From: Psilocybe azurescens
Taxonomy: Eukaryota > Basidiomycota > Agaricomycetes > Agaricales > Agrocybaceae
Reading direction: 5' to 3'
DNA: 64,000 nt
Assembly (NCBI GenBank): GCA_023853785.1
Contig: JAJIRX010000555.1
Coordinates: 434,001 to 498,000, forward strand
A model generated the notes under the pieces. The model searched no databases, was not told the DNA's origin, and saw nothing but the letters and a program-made list of their open reading frames with translations. This document shows positions 24,520-35,137 of the stretch, in pieces (the first letter of the stretch is position 1; the number at the start of each line of letters is the position of its first letter). The translations under genes and the position numbers were made by a program.

Positions 24520-26813
24520 GCACCATCTGGTGTCTTTCGTTCTCATTCCCTTCGGTCTCTTATCTCTCTTGCCTTTCCAGTTATTGTGTTCAATGATTCG
24601 CACCCTATCTCGCTAGATTGTTACACCGTTTCTATCGTTTCGCTTTCTTTATCTTTTGCTCTTTTACCATGGGTTGGCCATCTTCGCGTTTACTCGTTGG
24701 CGAATAACCCCCATTTACACATCACCATTTGTATTTGTTGATGTTTTTTTATTATATTTTTGCACGAAGAAAAGAACCATATATCAGTGGGATCTTCGGC
24801 GTAGTTGTGTGGTTGTAGTTTTAGGGGGGAAGAGGAGGAGGGTTGCTGTCGGAGGAGATCGGACATGGAAAATATAAATCCTTTGTCGGTGTGCGCATCT
24901 GCGCCTTATACTTTTACACATTTCTGCGTGCGGCTCAGAGTATGCTATTTGACTGGAAAGAAAGTCGGCAAAAGCTTAGGAAGCCTTGTGGTCCAATAAA
25001 ATCCCTGCACAATGTTGATAATCAATCGATGTAAAACAGGAAACACAGTAAACAGACATTGGTAATTTTCAACATGACCTTTTACACCGCCGAAGGCACC
25101 TGACAAATGCCCATTGAAAGTAAATCCATGTGGACCTCGCGGCCTTCTACAATTCAATGGATGAATATGTCCAGGACCTCTGACACGTTGGAAAAATCGG
25201 CAAGAATGAATTACTATCACTTGGTAAGATTTCATTTGAATGATTCTAGTCACCAGACCTTGGAATCGCCACAAAAAAAAAAAGATTCAGCTCGTTTGAC
25301 GGAATGCCGATTCTACCAACTTCATCGAGTTAAGAAAGGGAACGATCGTGTAAAGAGCGCTTAATCGTAATATCTCGTCTTGTTTCAAGATGTCGAGAAC
25401 CACATGCGCGCACGAGGAGACTTCGAATACAGCTATAAAATAGATTGTCGTAAGCGAAATTCAAATAAACTCATAGACGTAATGTTCAAGTTTTCCGCAA
25501 TCTCCGTCCCGGTCAATGTCATCCTCTACTTGACTCGGAGCCCAGGGAAGGAAGGCTTTACAGGTGCAAGATAACAGCTCTACATCAGCTACGATAGATC
25601 ATCCAGTCATTGTTTCAACGTGCCACTGTGATCCGTTTTCGATACCTGAATTCTGATTGGTTAACTTAATGAAAGTCGAGGCTCGATGACTGGAATCCAT
25701 CAACCAATCACAAGTACATTGGGCATGGTATGCGCCCATGCATGTCCTTTTCAAGGTATAACTCGGCGCTTAATAGCAGATCAATAACAAATTACAATAG
25801 GCGCCGAAGCTGGGACATCTTGCACCAGGCTGCTACGTGAGCTCTTGAAGAGTTGAACACATCCGGACATGGCACTTGTAGTAAAAGTGACTGTAGCATG
25901 CTAATCCTGAGATCACTTCACCGAAATCCCAGCTCCATATTCCACGGGAATTTTATGGTGATGGGACACAAATGGCCAAACTTAGGCAGGGATCTGATTA
26001 TAAGCACGAAGACCTTCGACGTATGAAAGTCATATATTTCCCGTATGGGATAAGTATATTTCAACACTATATATATCACTCACGGCCTTGGCTCACATGT
26101 CGATGTGATAAATAATTAGCACCGTGTCAGGGTGAACTCTAAATGCTAAAATCAATATTGTTATTCTTACGAGATTGATTCAAATGAAAGTGTAAACCAT
26201 AAGACATTTTTAGTACGTACGTACGAGATCTGACCCAGGCCATCAATAGCCGACGCATTTTGCGAACGATCTGCCGCTCTGGATAGTAATGACGGAGGTG
26301 CCAAGATTTTGCCCCAGGATGTATTGAGAGACATAAAGTTTGGATACTGTCAGTATCGAAGTTTTCTAACCGAGATCTAATAACGTTGGGTGGTTCGCAT
26401 GCCAGTACCAAGCTACAACCCATTCGGTGTCAAGAGATTGGTTCCATGGCAGATGGTAAATATAGCCATGAAAGGCCAAGTATTTTGCCAAGAGGTGTGA
26501 ATATCTATGGTACAGTACGAACGTTGATCAGTCTCTTACGAATGGGCGGGTCCACGCTAAGAGGTGGGATAAATACACACTGTTGCGAGTATTAATTTCA
26601 GAGCCGTTGATTGAACGACGGCAAAGAAACATAGAGCCCCTGATTTCATCGAGAAGAAACTGTGTTTAACCAGACTACAGTGGGTTACGGTAAAACGTAT
26701 GTAGTATATAAGGTCAACATAATTTACTACTAGTAGATAACCAAAATCAAGAATTGAAACTTTAATAAAACTGATACGCACCTCAAAAGGCAGATGGCAA
26801 AAATGCTATCTGT
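24520..26813. other. 2.3-kb gene-free stretch
   Basis: After the HEM1 stop comes a T-rich stretch that is probably its 3' UTR. From about 25.0 to 26.8 kb both strands contain only short open frames of fewer than about 110 codons without family motifs or convincing splice chains. No repeats, RNA genes or transposon ends were recognised. Confidence 0.5.
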
Positions 26814-27607
26814 TTACCAAGGAACCTGTTTGCCTGCCCAATCCCAGATTTTTCCACGTTGATTGATCGATAGGTTTTCAACGACGTTAATGAGGTTGTT
26901 GGCCGCATCGTTAGCCTCGAAAGACTCTTGTCTGACCGCAGAATCCCAGAACCCCTTGCTCAGGTCGGTCTTGACAGTACCCGGGTGCACCCCGACACAC
27001 ATTGCCTTCACGCTGCTTTGCTCGAGGTACAAATCGAACGTCTTGACAACTTGGTTGAGAGCCGCCTTGGAAGAACGATACGAGTACCATCCACCACGTT
27101 TGTTGTCTTCGATAGAGCCAACGCGAGCTGAAACATGGGCCCACTTGGCGGGGGCCTCTAAATCCTTGATGGAGTTGTTGGGAAGGAAGCGCGAGAAATG
27201 CTTTATGATAAGCATATGCGAAATGGTGTTGATCTGAAAAGTCTCTTTGATAGCATCCCAGTCTAAATCAGAGGGCTTCTTCTCAGGTACCAGCATTCCT
27301 CCTGTAATGAATGCGGTGTGGATGTATGCGTTATCCAGACCCTTCGCTTCGAGGGCCTCGTTGAGACTATGAGCTGCTGCCGCAATGCTGTCTTCGGAAG
27401 TAAGATCCAGGTGAAGGAGATTAAGTCTTTCAGGGTCCACATTCTCTGTGGGCTCTAGAATTAGTTTTTTATTTCGCTGTCTGAGGCACCTGTGCGGTGG
27501 CTGGCGTAGACAGGCAAATTGGTGGTGCGCAGATATTGACGGGTGAGCGCAACGCCAAGACCTCGGGTCGCACCTGGAGTGACGAGAACAAAAGGGTTAG
27601 GCGGCAT
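26814..27607 (-). CDS. Short-chain dehydrogenase/reductase
   Basis: NAD(P)-dependent oxidoreductase of the classical SDR fold, about 250 residues. The start ATG at 27607 gives MPPNPFVLVTPGATRGLGVA; the dinucleotide-binding Gly motif is GATRGLG. LNLLHLDLTSEDSIAAAA is the acidic/D region, and INTISHMLIIKHFSRFLPNN is helix 4 with the conserved Asn. The catalytic residues are Ser in WAHVSARVGS and the YxxxK in YSYRSSKAALNQVVKTFDLY. GVHPGTVKTDLSKGFWD resembles the C-factor (CsgA)-like fungal SDR group. One intron (about 27447-27490) separates the first 44 codons. Substrate unknown. The frame is intact. Confidence 0.85.
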
Positions 27608-27971
27608 AGTAGATGAGAGGGGGATGATTCATGACTGAAGAACATAGTCTGTTCTTTTATACCAAGGTGTCGTAGCTCAACTGAAACAAAGTTACAAATT
27701 TGAGCTATTCTCGTCGACGCGTTGTCTTGCTCGTCACGTGGGTACTGAAGACACAATAGCAGTTCGATAGCAAAGGTGGGTTGGGAATTACAGGAGATAT
27801 TAGCTAGTGTATAGTAAGTACAAATCCACAGTAAATAACACAGAAAAGGAATAAAAGAAGAAAAACCAAAACTATTGCACACACACGTCCATTGTTAAAT
27901 ACGGGAATCACCAGGCGTCATCCCATTATACCTTCCAAATCCTTCATTATCCATCCGTGTTGGTGTAGATC

Positions 27972-28822
27972 CTACTCGTCATCCATATCCTTTATCTTCG
28001 CATTAAGATTCTTGATAATGGTGGTCATCTTCTCCACTTCTTTCGCCACAGAGGCTTGGACGCGCTTCACAGACGCTTCAATATCAATCACAGCCTTCAC
28101 AAGCTGAGCGCGCGACGGCCCCCATTTCCCCGGCGCTTTTTGATCAGCCTCGGCGGCGGTTGGCCATCTTCGTCAACGATGCTTCCGTCCCCATCGAGGC
28201 TGTGATTCTCAGCATTTCCGTTCTGTGGTGCACCAGGATTCATAGGCGCCTTTCGCTTGAGAGGGTTCGGTGGCTGTGGGAGCTTCGAGGGTCCAGCAGC
28301 TTTGTTGGCGGTGCCTTTCGGAATCATCGCAGGGTCCGCGGCCTTCTTCGCAGCTATCCATGCGCAGCAAGTCAGACGACGGCGCAGTAGGAGCGAGCGA
28401 GAAGAAAGACGCACATGTACTTTTACCCCGCGCAGGCCCAGTGCTGTTAGAGCACTTCTGTTTCAACCGTTTACAATACTCGCATCGGGCACCTGCCACT
28501 CCCTTGCAAGGCTTACCCGTGCGTGCGCAGCGCTCACACGGCTTAGGCGCGTTGGGGGTATTCGACTAGCAGTTGGGATTTCAGTGTTCCAGAAAGGTCA
28601 ATGCAAAGTGGAAAGAGTACTCACGCTGGCGACTGCAGGCTTGGAGGCCAGCGCTTGTTCCTCTATCTCGTCTACCTCGGCGTCTGCATCTGCATCCTCG
28701 ACATCATCCTCTGTTTGCTTGCGATTGTTCTTGGAACCAGCGTCCACGACGCCTGCGGTGTCTCTTACACGCGAAGTTGCGGGTGGGACGATCTCCAGAC
28801 TAGCGCTTCTCGACCTTGACAT
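27972..28822 (-). CDS. Zn2Cys6 binuclear-cluster protein, probable transcription regulator
   Basis: The start ATG at 28822 gives MSRSRSASLEIVPPATSRVR and an acidic region (DDVEDADADAEVDEIEEQAL). After an intron the second exon carries C-x2-C-x6-C-x7-C-x2-C-x6-C: CERCARTGKPC, seven residues, CEYCKRLKQKC. This is exactly the spacing of the fungal Zn(II)2Cys6 DNA-binding cluster. The third exon is Lys/Pro-rich, ending in a predicted helix QLVKAVIDIEASVKRVQASV and KMTTIIKNLNAKIKDMDDE, probably a coiled coil for dimerisation. The run of five T at 28137-28141 (five A in the coding strand) must be six for PPPRLIKKA to continue into PGKWGPSRAQLVKAV. It lacks the usual large fungal_trans middle domain, so it may be a small regulator. 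Target genes unknown. Confidence 0.75.
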
Positions 28823-29455
28823 AACGCCGCTCGTGCTAAAGATGGGTTGTCAATGAAAGTTAAGGATTAAAGCAAGAGGGGAGCTACATTTATGATGTCT
28901 GAGAGAAGACAAAAGGGGAGCGCTCTTTGTCTGGGGGACGGGGGCGGGGGGATTTAGTGGAAGAGGAATGAAGGGCGCTTTTGGGAATAGAACAAGGGCA
29001 TGCGTGAGTGGCATTTGGAATTCAATGTCATTATTATGTAACCCTCCATTTTATTTCACTTTCACACGCTCAATCCTGCCTCTCTTGTTGCCAAGACGCT
29101 TTCTTGGGCGTCAACACGGACCCACTACTCCCAAGAAATAATATCCACCCCTTGCGTCGTCCTTTTCAACACAAATCTGCAGAATTCCGTATATTGAGCT
29201 GCATAATTAATTGTCATTCTAAACTTGCTAGGCTTCCTTCGTACAGATCCAGCAGATTGGAAATATACACCATCTTTGGCAAGCGCGAGAATGGACACCA
29301 CATTTCTAGCACCCAATCTCTCTCAAAGAAGTTGTTTCCACGTGTCGTGTCAAAAGAATCGCTGTTGTTTCCACATGTGCAAAATTAAAGTTACCGCAAG
29401 CATCTACGGTCTTTGGTCCAAAGTTAACCGGGACCGTCCAAAGCCGCCGCCGCGG
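28823..29455. other. Intergenic region, no gene seen
   Basis: It lies between the start of the Zn2Cys6 gene and the stop of the SFR1-like gene, both on the minus strand. It should contain the promoter of the former and the 3' UTR of the latter. A purine-rich/G-rich stretch lies at about 28930-28960. No conserved open frame. Confidence 0.45.
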
Positions 29456-30536
29456 TTAAGCTCCCTTGTCATTGTTGTCAATAAACGTCCCTTCCTCCTC
29501 ACTCCAGCCGAACGTCTCGGGCGCAATGCCTAGCTGTAAGAGCATAGTACCCAGAGTAGGCTGTGGTATCTCCTCCGTCCTATCTTCTTCGGTATGGCCC
29601 TCTCCTCCCCCCTTCCGCGTGACTATCCTCTTCTCCAACGCGTTCTGCAACTGGAACGACATCCCAGCCCCAATTCCTCTCGCCCCCACCATCAGCTTTG
29701 GACTTCTTCGAATCAGGAGATTCGTCCCACTCCCAGGTATCCTCCATAGCGCGTTTCTTCCCTTTTCTATCGTTCCCCTCATTTTCCTCCGCTGTGTTTA
29801 CGTTATCCTTGACCGCATCCCACACCTCCCAAGCAACTTCCTTTCCCGCCTCAGACCATTTGTTGACAAGCCCTTCCAGCACCTCTTCTTGCACCTCTTC
29901 TCTGACTTTCAACGCCCGCCTCAAAAGCTGCAACTTTCGTTCCAAAGACTGGATCGTAGGAGTCAACCTCACCAGCGCTGCTTCGTCCGAGCTTGTCGAC
30001 GATGAAGATAGAGGCGATTTAAACTGGGAGGAAGCCCTTGTGGTTCTGTGTTTTAATTTTACACCCGATACCTGAGAGGAAGACGAAGCAGCAGCTGCAG
30101 TGGTTGGAGTTTTCGACGTCTCCGCCGCATCTTTGAGAAATGCGGAATTGGCTGATGATATTAATGGCCCCGATGATGTTGTCGGTGGCTTTGGTGCTAA
30201 GCGAACAGGGGTGTGTATGACAGGCGAACGGAACGGTCTGGAAAGTTTCTTTTGTTGTTGTCTAACTCCGGCCAAAGTAGGGCGTTTGGGATTAGGCACC
30301 ACATTCTTTGGCGCTGGCTGCCGACTTTGCAAAGGATTTGGGATAGCATCAGCAATAGATGGTGGGGTTGGCAATAGTCGGTTACTTGGCCCTGGTAAAG
30401 GTAGATCGGTTTCAGAGGCGGTGAGGTTGAGCTCGGTTGGAGGGTATTGTTCAACGTTATGAGGGGTATCTGTGGTCGCATCGAGAAAATTCTGGATAAA
30501 AGTAGGTGGAACCAATGTTTCCGATATCGAACTCAT
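29456..30536 (-). CDS. SFR1: Swi5-dependent recombination mediator Sfr1/Mei5-like
   Basis: Predicted partner of Swi5 that stimulates Rad51/Dmc1 strand exchange in DNA repair and meiosis. The start ATG at 30536 gives MSSISETLVPPTFIQNFL. The N-terminal half is disordered and contains the basic SRPFRSPVIHTPV motif (RPFxSP), repeated in weaker form as SSQFKSPLSSSS. Then comes the heptad-rich helix SLERKLQLLRRALKVREEVQ, ending VNKWSEAGKEVAWEVWDAV, as in Mei5/Sfr1. The conserved C-terminus PTLGTMLLQLGIAPETFGW lies in the next frame. The frames meet at the C-run 29607-29612 (plus strand); one base fewer, or two more, restores HAEGGGEGHTEED. Identity rests on the RPFxSP motif, the coiled coil and the LGTML...LGI end. 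Confidence 0.72.
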
Positions 30537-30635
30537 ATGTTGGTGAGGGGTCGGCAGTTGAAAGAAATCATCAGATGCATGCTATTCGACCTTAATGTCA
30601 AGCCAACTCTAAAGGCTTTAATCAACGTACCCGAT

Positions 30636-32401
30636 TTAAAGGTTGGTACGGTCCATGGTCCAAGGGGTAATGCGAAAAGGCGGCATAAGTTTCATCCGTG
30701 TAAAAATCCTTAAATTATCGTGAACAAGCTGTAACTGTGTCATTTCTCCACCACATACCTCTTGAACGCCCTCAGAAGGTCTTTGAACATATTCCCCGGG
30801 AACTATTGGCGATGAAGTAGGAGTACGAGTGGATCTATCCATTGGGCTTGAGCTTGATATTGGGCTTGAACTTGGTAAATAGTTTGAGGTCATCGATGGG
30901 GATGGCGGAGGCGAAGAACTAACGAGCTCTTGTATACCCACGACATCCGTTCTAAAGTCCTAGGGAGATCAAAGAAGTGAGAAATTTTCTGTTCTCGGGA
31001 ATGTATACTGACATACCGGACTATGCGCTCGGACAATTGTCGCTGGTGTAAAATAAGGGTCTGATTGGGTGTATTCAATATGCACAAGTGGCGAAGACGA
31101 GGGAATGTCAGAGTGATGGGAGGCACAGCCCGTGCCCGTATCTTCGTGAGATTGGTCTACTTGCTTGGTCGATGTAAGGGAAACATCAGTAATCGCAGTA
31201 TCAGAACCTTGTGCCGAAAAATTAGACGCATTCTGAACCAGATTTTGAGTTGGACGTACCCGAAATCGCCAGGACACGAGTCTCAGATGACCTCGAGGTA
31301 TCCGGCCGATTTTCAGGACTTATGGAGAACTTAGCGTTCGCATCTCTCTCCTGGTTCTCGTTCTCTCCATTAAAGATCGGCCGTGGGAGAATGTCGTCAG
31401 AGTGACCCGCGGTGGATTTAAAACTCTCTGGCAATAAGCTGGGTAACCCTTCACAGGATTCAAAGTCAACCCGATGAGAAAATCCTAGGTGTACCTGTAA
31501 AACAGATGAGGAAATAAGCACCAGAGCCGAGATATTGATTATAGACGAAGCAGCCCATACTACTCCCGAGCATGGTGTTTGCGATCGATCCGGATCCATT
31601 TGAGAACTCTGCATTGCCAGATGCTCGTATTCGAGAGATTTGGAGAAATATTTCTCGACTACTGTCGCAGACGATGGCTCGACACGAGAAGATAAGTAAT
31701 CAGCCTGAGTTTCTCCGTCGCAGAGGCTAGGCCCAAGGACCGTTTTTTGCACGCAGGACGCCAGGCTTTCCTATTCAATGAAGCCGAAAGCTTCCTGTGA
31801 GTGGTGTTACGACATGTAACGAATGTGTGGATTATACCTGACTCGGATTGAGAGATCCTTCGGCAGCTGGCGAGTCGGATTTTTTGGAAGCTTGCCTGTT
31901 AGTAGTATACCATTGAACAAAAGAATATTCCGCTGACAGATCGAGGGCAACGCATCAAGCCGATGTAGTGCAACCTGATCTACGTAGTCATCGTCTGACA
32001 AGGAAGAGCCGCATTTTAGCATACGGATACTCCGACGTAGTCTCCTTCAAAGCCATGATTAACCTTGTGAGGTATCAGGTCCATGCTCGACAATCTAGAT
32101 TGATATCTCCTTGAAGTATCGAAGATAAAAAGGTAACGACAACATACCTTATATGATACACTATTGGAGCCAGAATTCGCATTCGATCTATCTGTATCAG
32201 CAGGATAAACCCATGAGGTTGAGGAACTAGAGCTAAGGCCTTCTATTCCCAAATGTAGAGCAGGAAAAAACTGGATGTATGCGCATGATAAACGGTGAGA
32301 GAGGGTGTGCGCGTATACTCAATTTGGAAAATTACTTCGGAAGGCGTCAAGTCTCCCAAACAGGACAGCGAATTAATACTAGATATAATATGAGAGGCCA
32401 T
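30636..32401 (-). CDS. Ser-rich hypothetical protein, exon structure unresolved
   Basis: Unrecognised. A start at 32401 gives MASHIISSINSLSCLGDLTP, then SEVIFQ, and after a probable intron FFPALHLGIEGLSSSSSTSW. Further coding-like pieces on the same strand are SLSDDDYVDQVALHRLDALP with NILLFNGILLTGKLPK, a long Ser-rich exon (about 31750-31220, SRSSETRVLAISGTSNS) and a C-terminal SP/SSP-rich part (SPSMTSNYLPSSSPISSSSP). Low complexity and repeated Ser-Pro sites suggest a phosphorylated, disordered nuclear protein; that is inference. The first join needs one more T in the run of six at about 32264-32269, so the region may carry base-count errors like its neighbours. I cannot exclude two separate genes. 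Confidence 0.35.
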
Positions 32402-32402
32402 G

Positions 32403-34270
32403 AGAGCGGCAGAGGAGTTAACGACCGGGAGACGATTTGAGAAATGTCTGTCTAGATTTGTCCAGATACTACAGCTGGCAGTGGACAGCGCCGGTTTTGG
32501 TTCTTTATTCAGAGACGCAGGCGGTCGGTTTGCCTACTATGCAAATAGTACCGTATTAAAGACGTGGCAGAAGCATGTACAGTTCAGACGAGAGAATTTG
32601 AGCACCGAGATGGAAGAAAACGAGAAAGATGCAAATGGTCAGCTAAATCCTCTGGCGCGTTTGGCAAGAAAGTCACAGGAGTGTGAGGGTGGTCCACGTG
32701 ATAGCGTTACTAACGCGAATATTCTGTTTTTAGCTTAACGCGCAGTAGAAGAACATTAATGCTACCGACGCGACAAGCAAAAGCTGAAAACCTATGTAGT
32801 TGTGGTACTTGGTCTCAGGTCTCAGCTAGTATATTCGTCAAACTTGTAATTAAAATGACCGTGATAGTAAGAGTTCTGTTGCGTCATCGTAGGCGCGTAC
32901 TGTCCAAAACAGGCCAGTTGTCGACAAGGACATAAATATCACGGCAAGTACATGTTGTCGTTTCGAGGGAGAAAAGTGTATAATTATAAACCACAACGTG
33001 GTACAAACGTGAGTTTAAGCCGGCGGAATAGCCAATGCAGCTGGAACGATGACCCCGACTGATTTTCCTTATAATCTTGCAAGCAGTACTCGAATATCCA
33101 TAGGATATCATGGCTGGACACTGGTAGTAATCCACACGCCGACTCTAATGCGTCTTGAAAAAACATCGAACGTGACCTCTTCGTCTTTATAAAAACGAAG
33201 TCCCAGGATTGACGGATATTGCCAAACTATGCCTGCACTACTCTAACATTGGTTTTAGATATGCCAAAGCAGTGTATTTTACAGTGTATTTTAAGTCTTC
33301 GAAAGTGGGGAAACTCCTTCCATACAGCCAAAGCTGGAATACAGACTCGAATAGTATCAAAGTTACGAAAGTATAAGTAATCGCGAGTAAATATGGCCAG
33401 TGTCATTATCAAAACGTACCTCTAAAATTAGAGGCAAGGAGTACACACTTGTCAATAAAGATGAACTTCAGATGAGGGAGTTTCCACTCAGAAAGCGAAC
33501 ATTCCTTCAGTAATCACTTCAGTTAAACAGGAAGCTGTTACTTTGACCGCCTATTGACAAGTCATACCGCACGCTCTCTATGCTTTTCTCAGTATTGACA
33601 GTTTCATGAAAATGTTCTCACTATCAATACGCCACAGCGTTCTTTTCAACTTAACTGTGGGTATTCAAACAGGTTGCGGGCCGCGGACTAGAAAATATTC
33701 GAGAACAATTCATCCCATGATGCTCGGACATCCCAGTTTCCCGATTCAAATTATGGATTTCCCCATTTTGCAGGGTCTCTGAGAGCCATTTATTTTAGTT
33801 CGTCTTCATAAATAGCATAACAACTTGCAATGGACTTGGGTTTCGAGAAGTTGAATAGAGGGTAAGTCCGTCGATCAATTATTCCGATAATTATTGATCA
33901 TTGAGTTGGTCAACAATGTATTGTCACCAATTCTTATCTTGGGACACCTTCGCTGGACCACGCACATGCAAAGAATGTCCACATTGATTTAGGGGAACAT
34001 TTGCCCATAGAAAATGACCAAACGATGCAAGGAATTGAATCTTGGATCCTCCATAACCTGTCGGATACCAGGATGTACCACGTCATCTTCTATTGAGGGG
34101 GGAAATCTGACAGGATCCTGGCAAGCGCTGGATTTCCGACAGTTGTTCGAATAGTTGCCTTGAAATAGATGTCTATTATCCCTAAGGTCGTATCAAGATT
34201 ATATCATGGTTTTACAAGTGACAAAACGTAGGAAAGACCCATTGAAAGAACAAACAGTGCTGATTCGGCA
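32403..34270. other. 1.9-kb gene-free stretch
   Basis: No conserved gene was found on either strand. A plus-strand ORF of 112 codons begins at 32400, overlapping the opposite ATG, and shows no family features. A small imperfect direct repeat (AGTGTATTTTA twice) lies near 33270-33292. The remainder is AT-rich with scattered short frames. Confidence 0.45.
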
Positions 34271-34983
34271 TTATCTTCTTCCAGATTGCACTCGGACACG
34301 AGGATCACCCTTCTCTTGTCTTTTACGGAGTTTTTCCTGTCTTTTGCTTCCTACAGGCTCTTTATCCGAAGTGCTGTCCGCGGGTCCGGCTGACCCTCTT
34401 CCCAGAACCAATGGTGAGATCACAGATGTCCATAGCTTAAACACAGCGTATAAGGGAATCTAGGACGCCTATCAGAAGCGAAGGCGTGGAGGACAACAGT
34501 CACTTACGATCATGTACAACCACCAAAACCATTCGCCAAATGCACCACTTCCCATCTGACAAGCCCCTAAGTTGGAGAGGTTATAGTACTTCGAGAGTCA
34601 AGTATAGCTTGTGACTTACAGGTAATATATAGAATATCAAAGCACCATTCTGTAACTCCAGGCTGGCTCAAATCTTCACCAGAAGATATCAAAGTACCAG
34701 TCGTTGGGTCGCGCCGAGGTGAGCCTTGTTTGATGAGATAGTTGGAGAGGAAGAATGCCGGGAAGAAAGTGACTATATAGATAGCCAATGATCCTTTGGA
34801 AGGAGGGAGAGAACTCTTTCTAAATAGGAAACGAAGCACTAGGGAGAGGATAGTGGGCAATATCATGCCGAGCCTCAAAGTTTTCACAGTAGTTTCATTT
34901 TGATTTGCTGTTCATTCAGTTAATTTGTAGAAATAAATATGAAATATAAACTCACCAATCCGTTTTCCACTTGCATTCGCCAT
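34271..34983 (-). CDS. SND2: TMEM208/Snd2-like ER membrane protein
   Basis: Small ER protein of the SRP-independent (SND) targeting route for tail-anchored and other membrane proteins. The start ATG at 34983 gives MANASGKRI; after an intron ANQNETTVKTLRLGMILPTI leads into the first hydrophobic hairpin. LAIYIVTFFPAFFLSNYLI is a second membrane stretch, then GEDLSQPGVTEWCFDILYIT, and over the next intron WACQMGSGAFGEWFWWLYMI, IPLYAVYKLWTSVISPLVLG, and a basic Lys/Arg/Glu tail (KRQEKLRKRQEKGDPRV). The order KTLR...DLSQPG...Y.T...W.WW.Y..IP.YA.YK.W matches the family. All introns keep frame and the protein appears intact. It diverges from the Myb gene with a 154-bp gap. Confidence 0.88.
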
Positions 34984-35137
34984 CGCCTGAAAGAAATATA
35001 TAGACGAGTCACTGGCGCGGGTGCAACTTGGAAGTTGAACCTGAGGCCGCGACGGCAACTGTTTTCACTGGCTTCACGTGACTGCAACTTCAGATGGTTC
35101 CGACGAACAACTCAACCATTTACAGAGAACTAAATCC

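Noticed and set aside
26139..26423. 94-codon minus-strand ORF in the gene-free stretch
   Set aside because: No conserved motif, no splice chain, and base composition like the surrounding non-coding sequence.
32400..32738. 112-codon plus-strand ORF
   Set aside because: No recognisable domain, no splice partners, and it lies opposite the start of another predicted gene.
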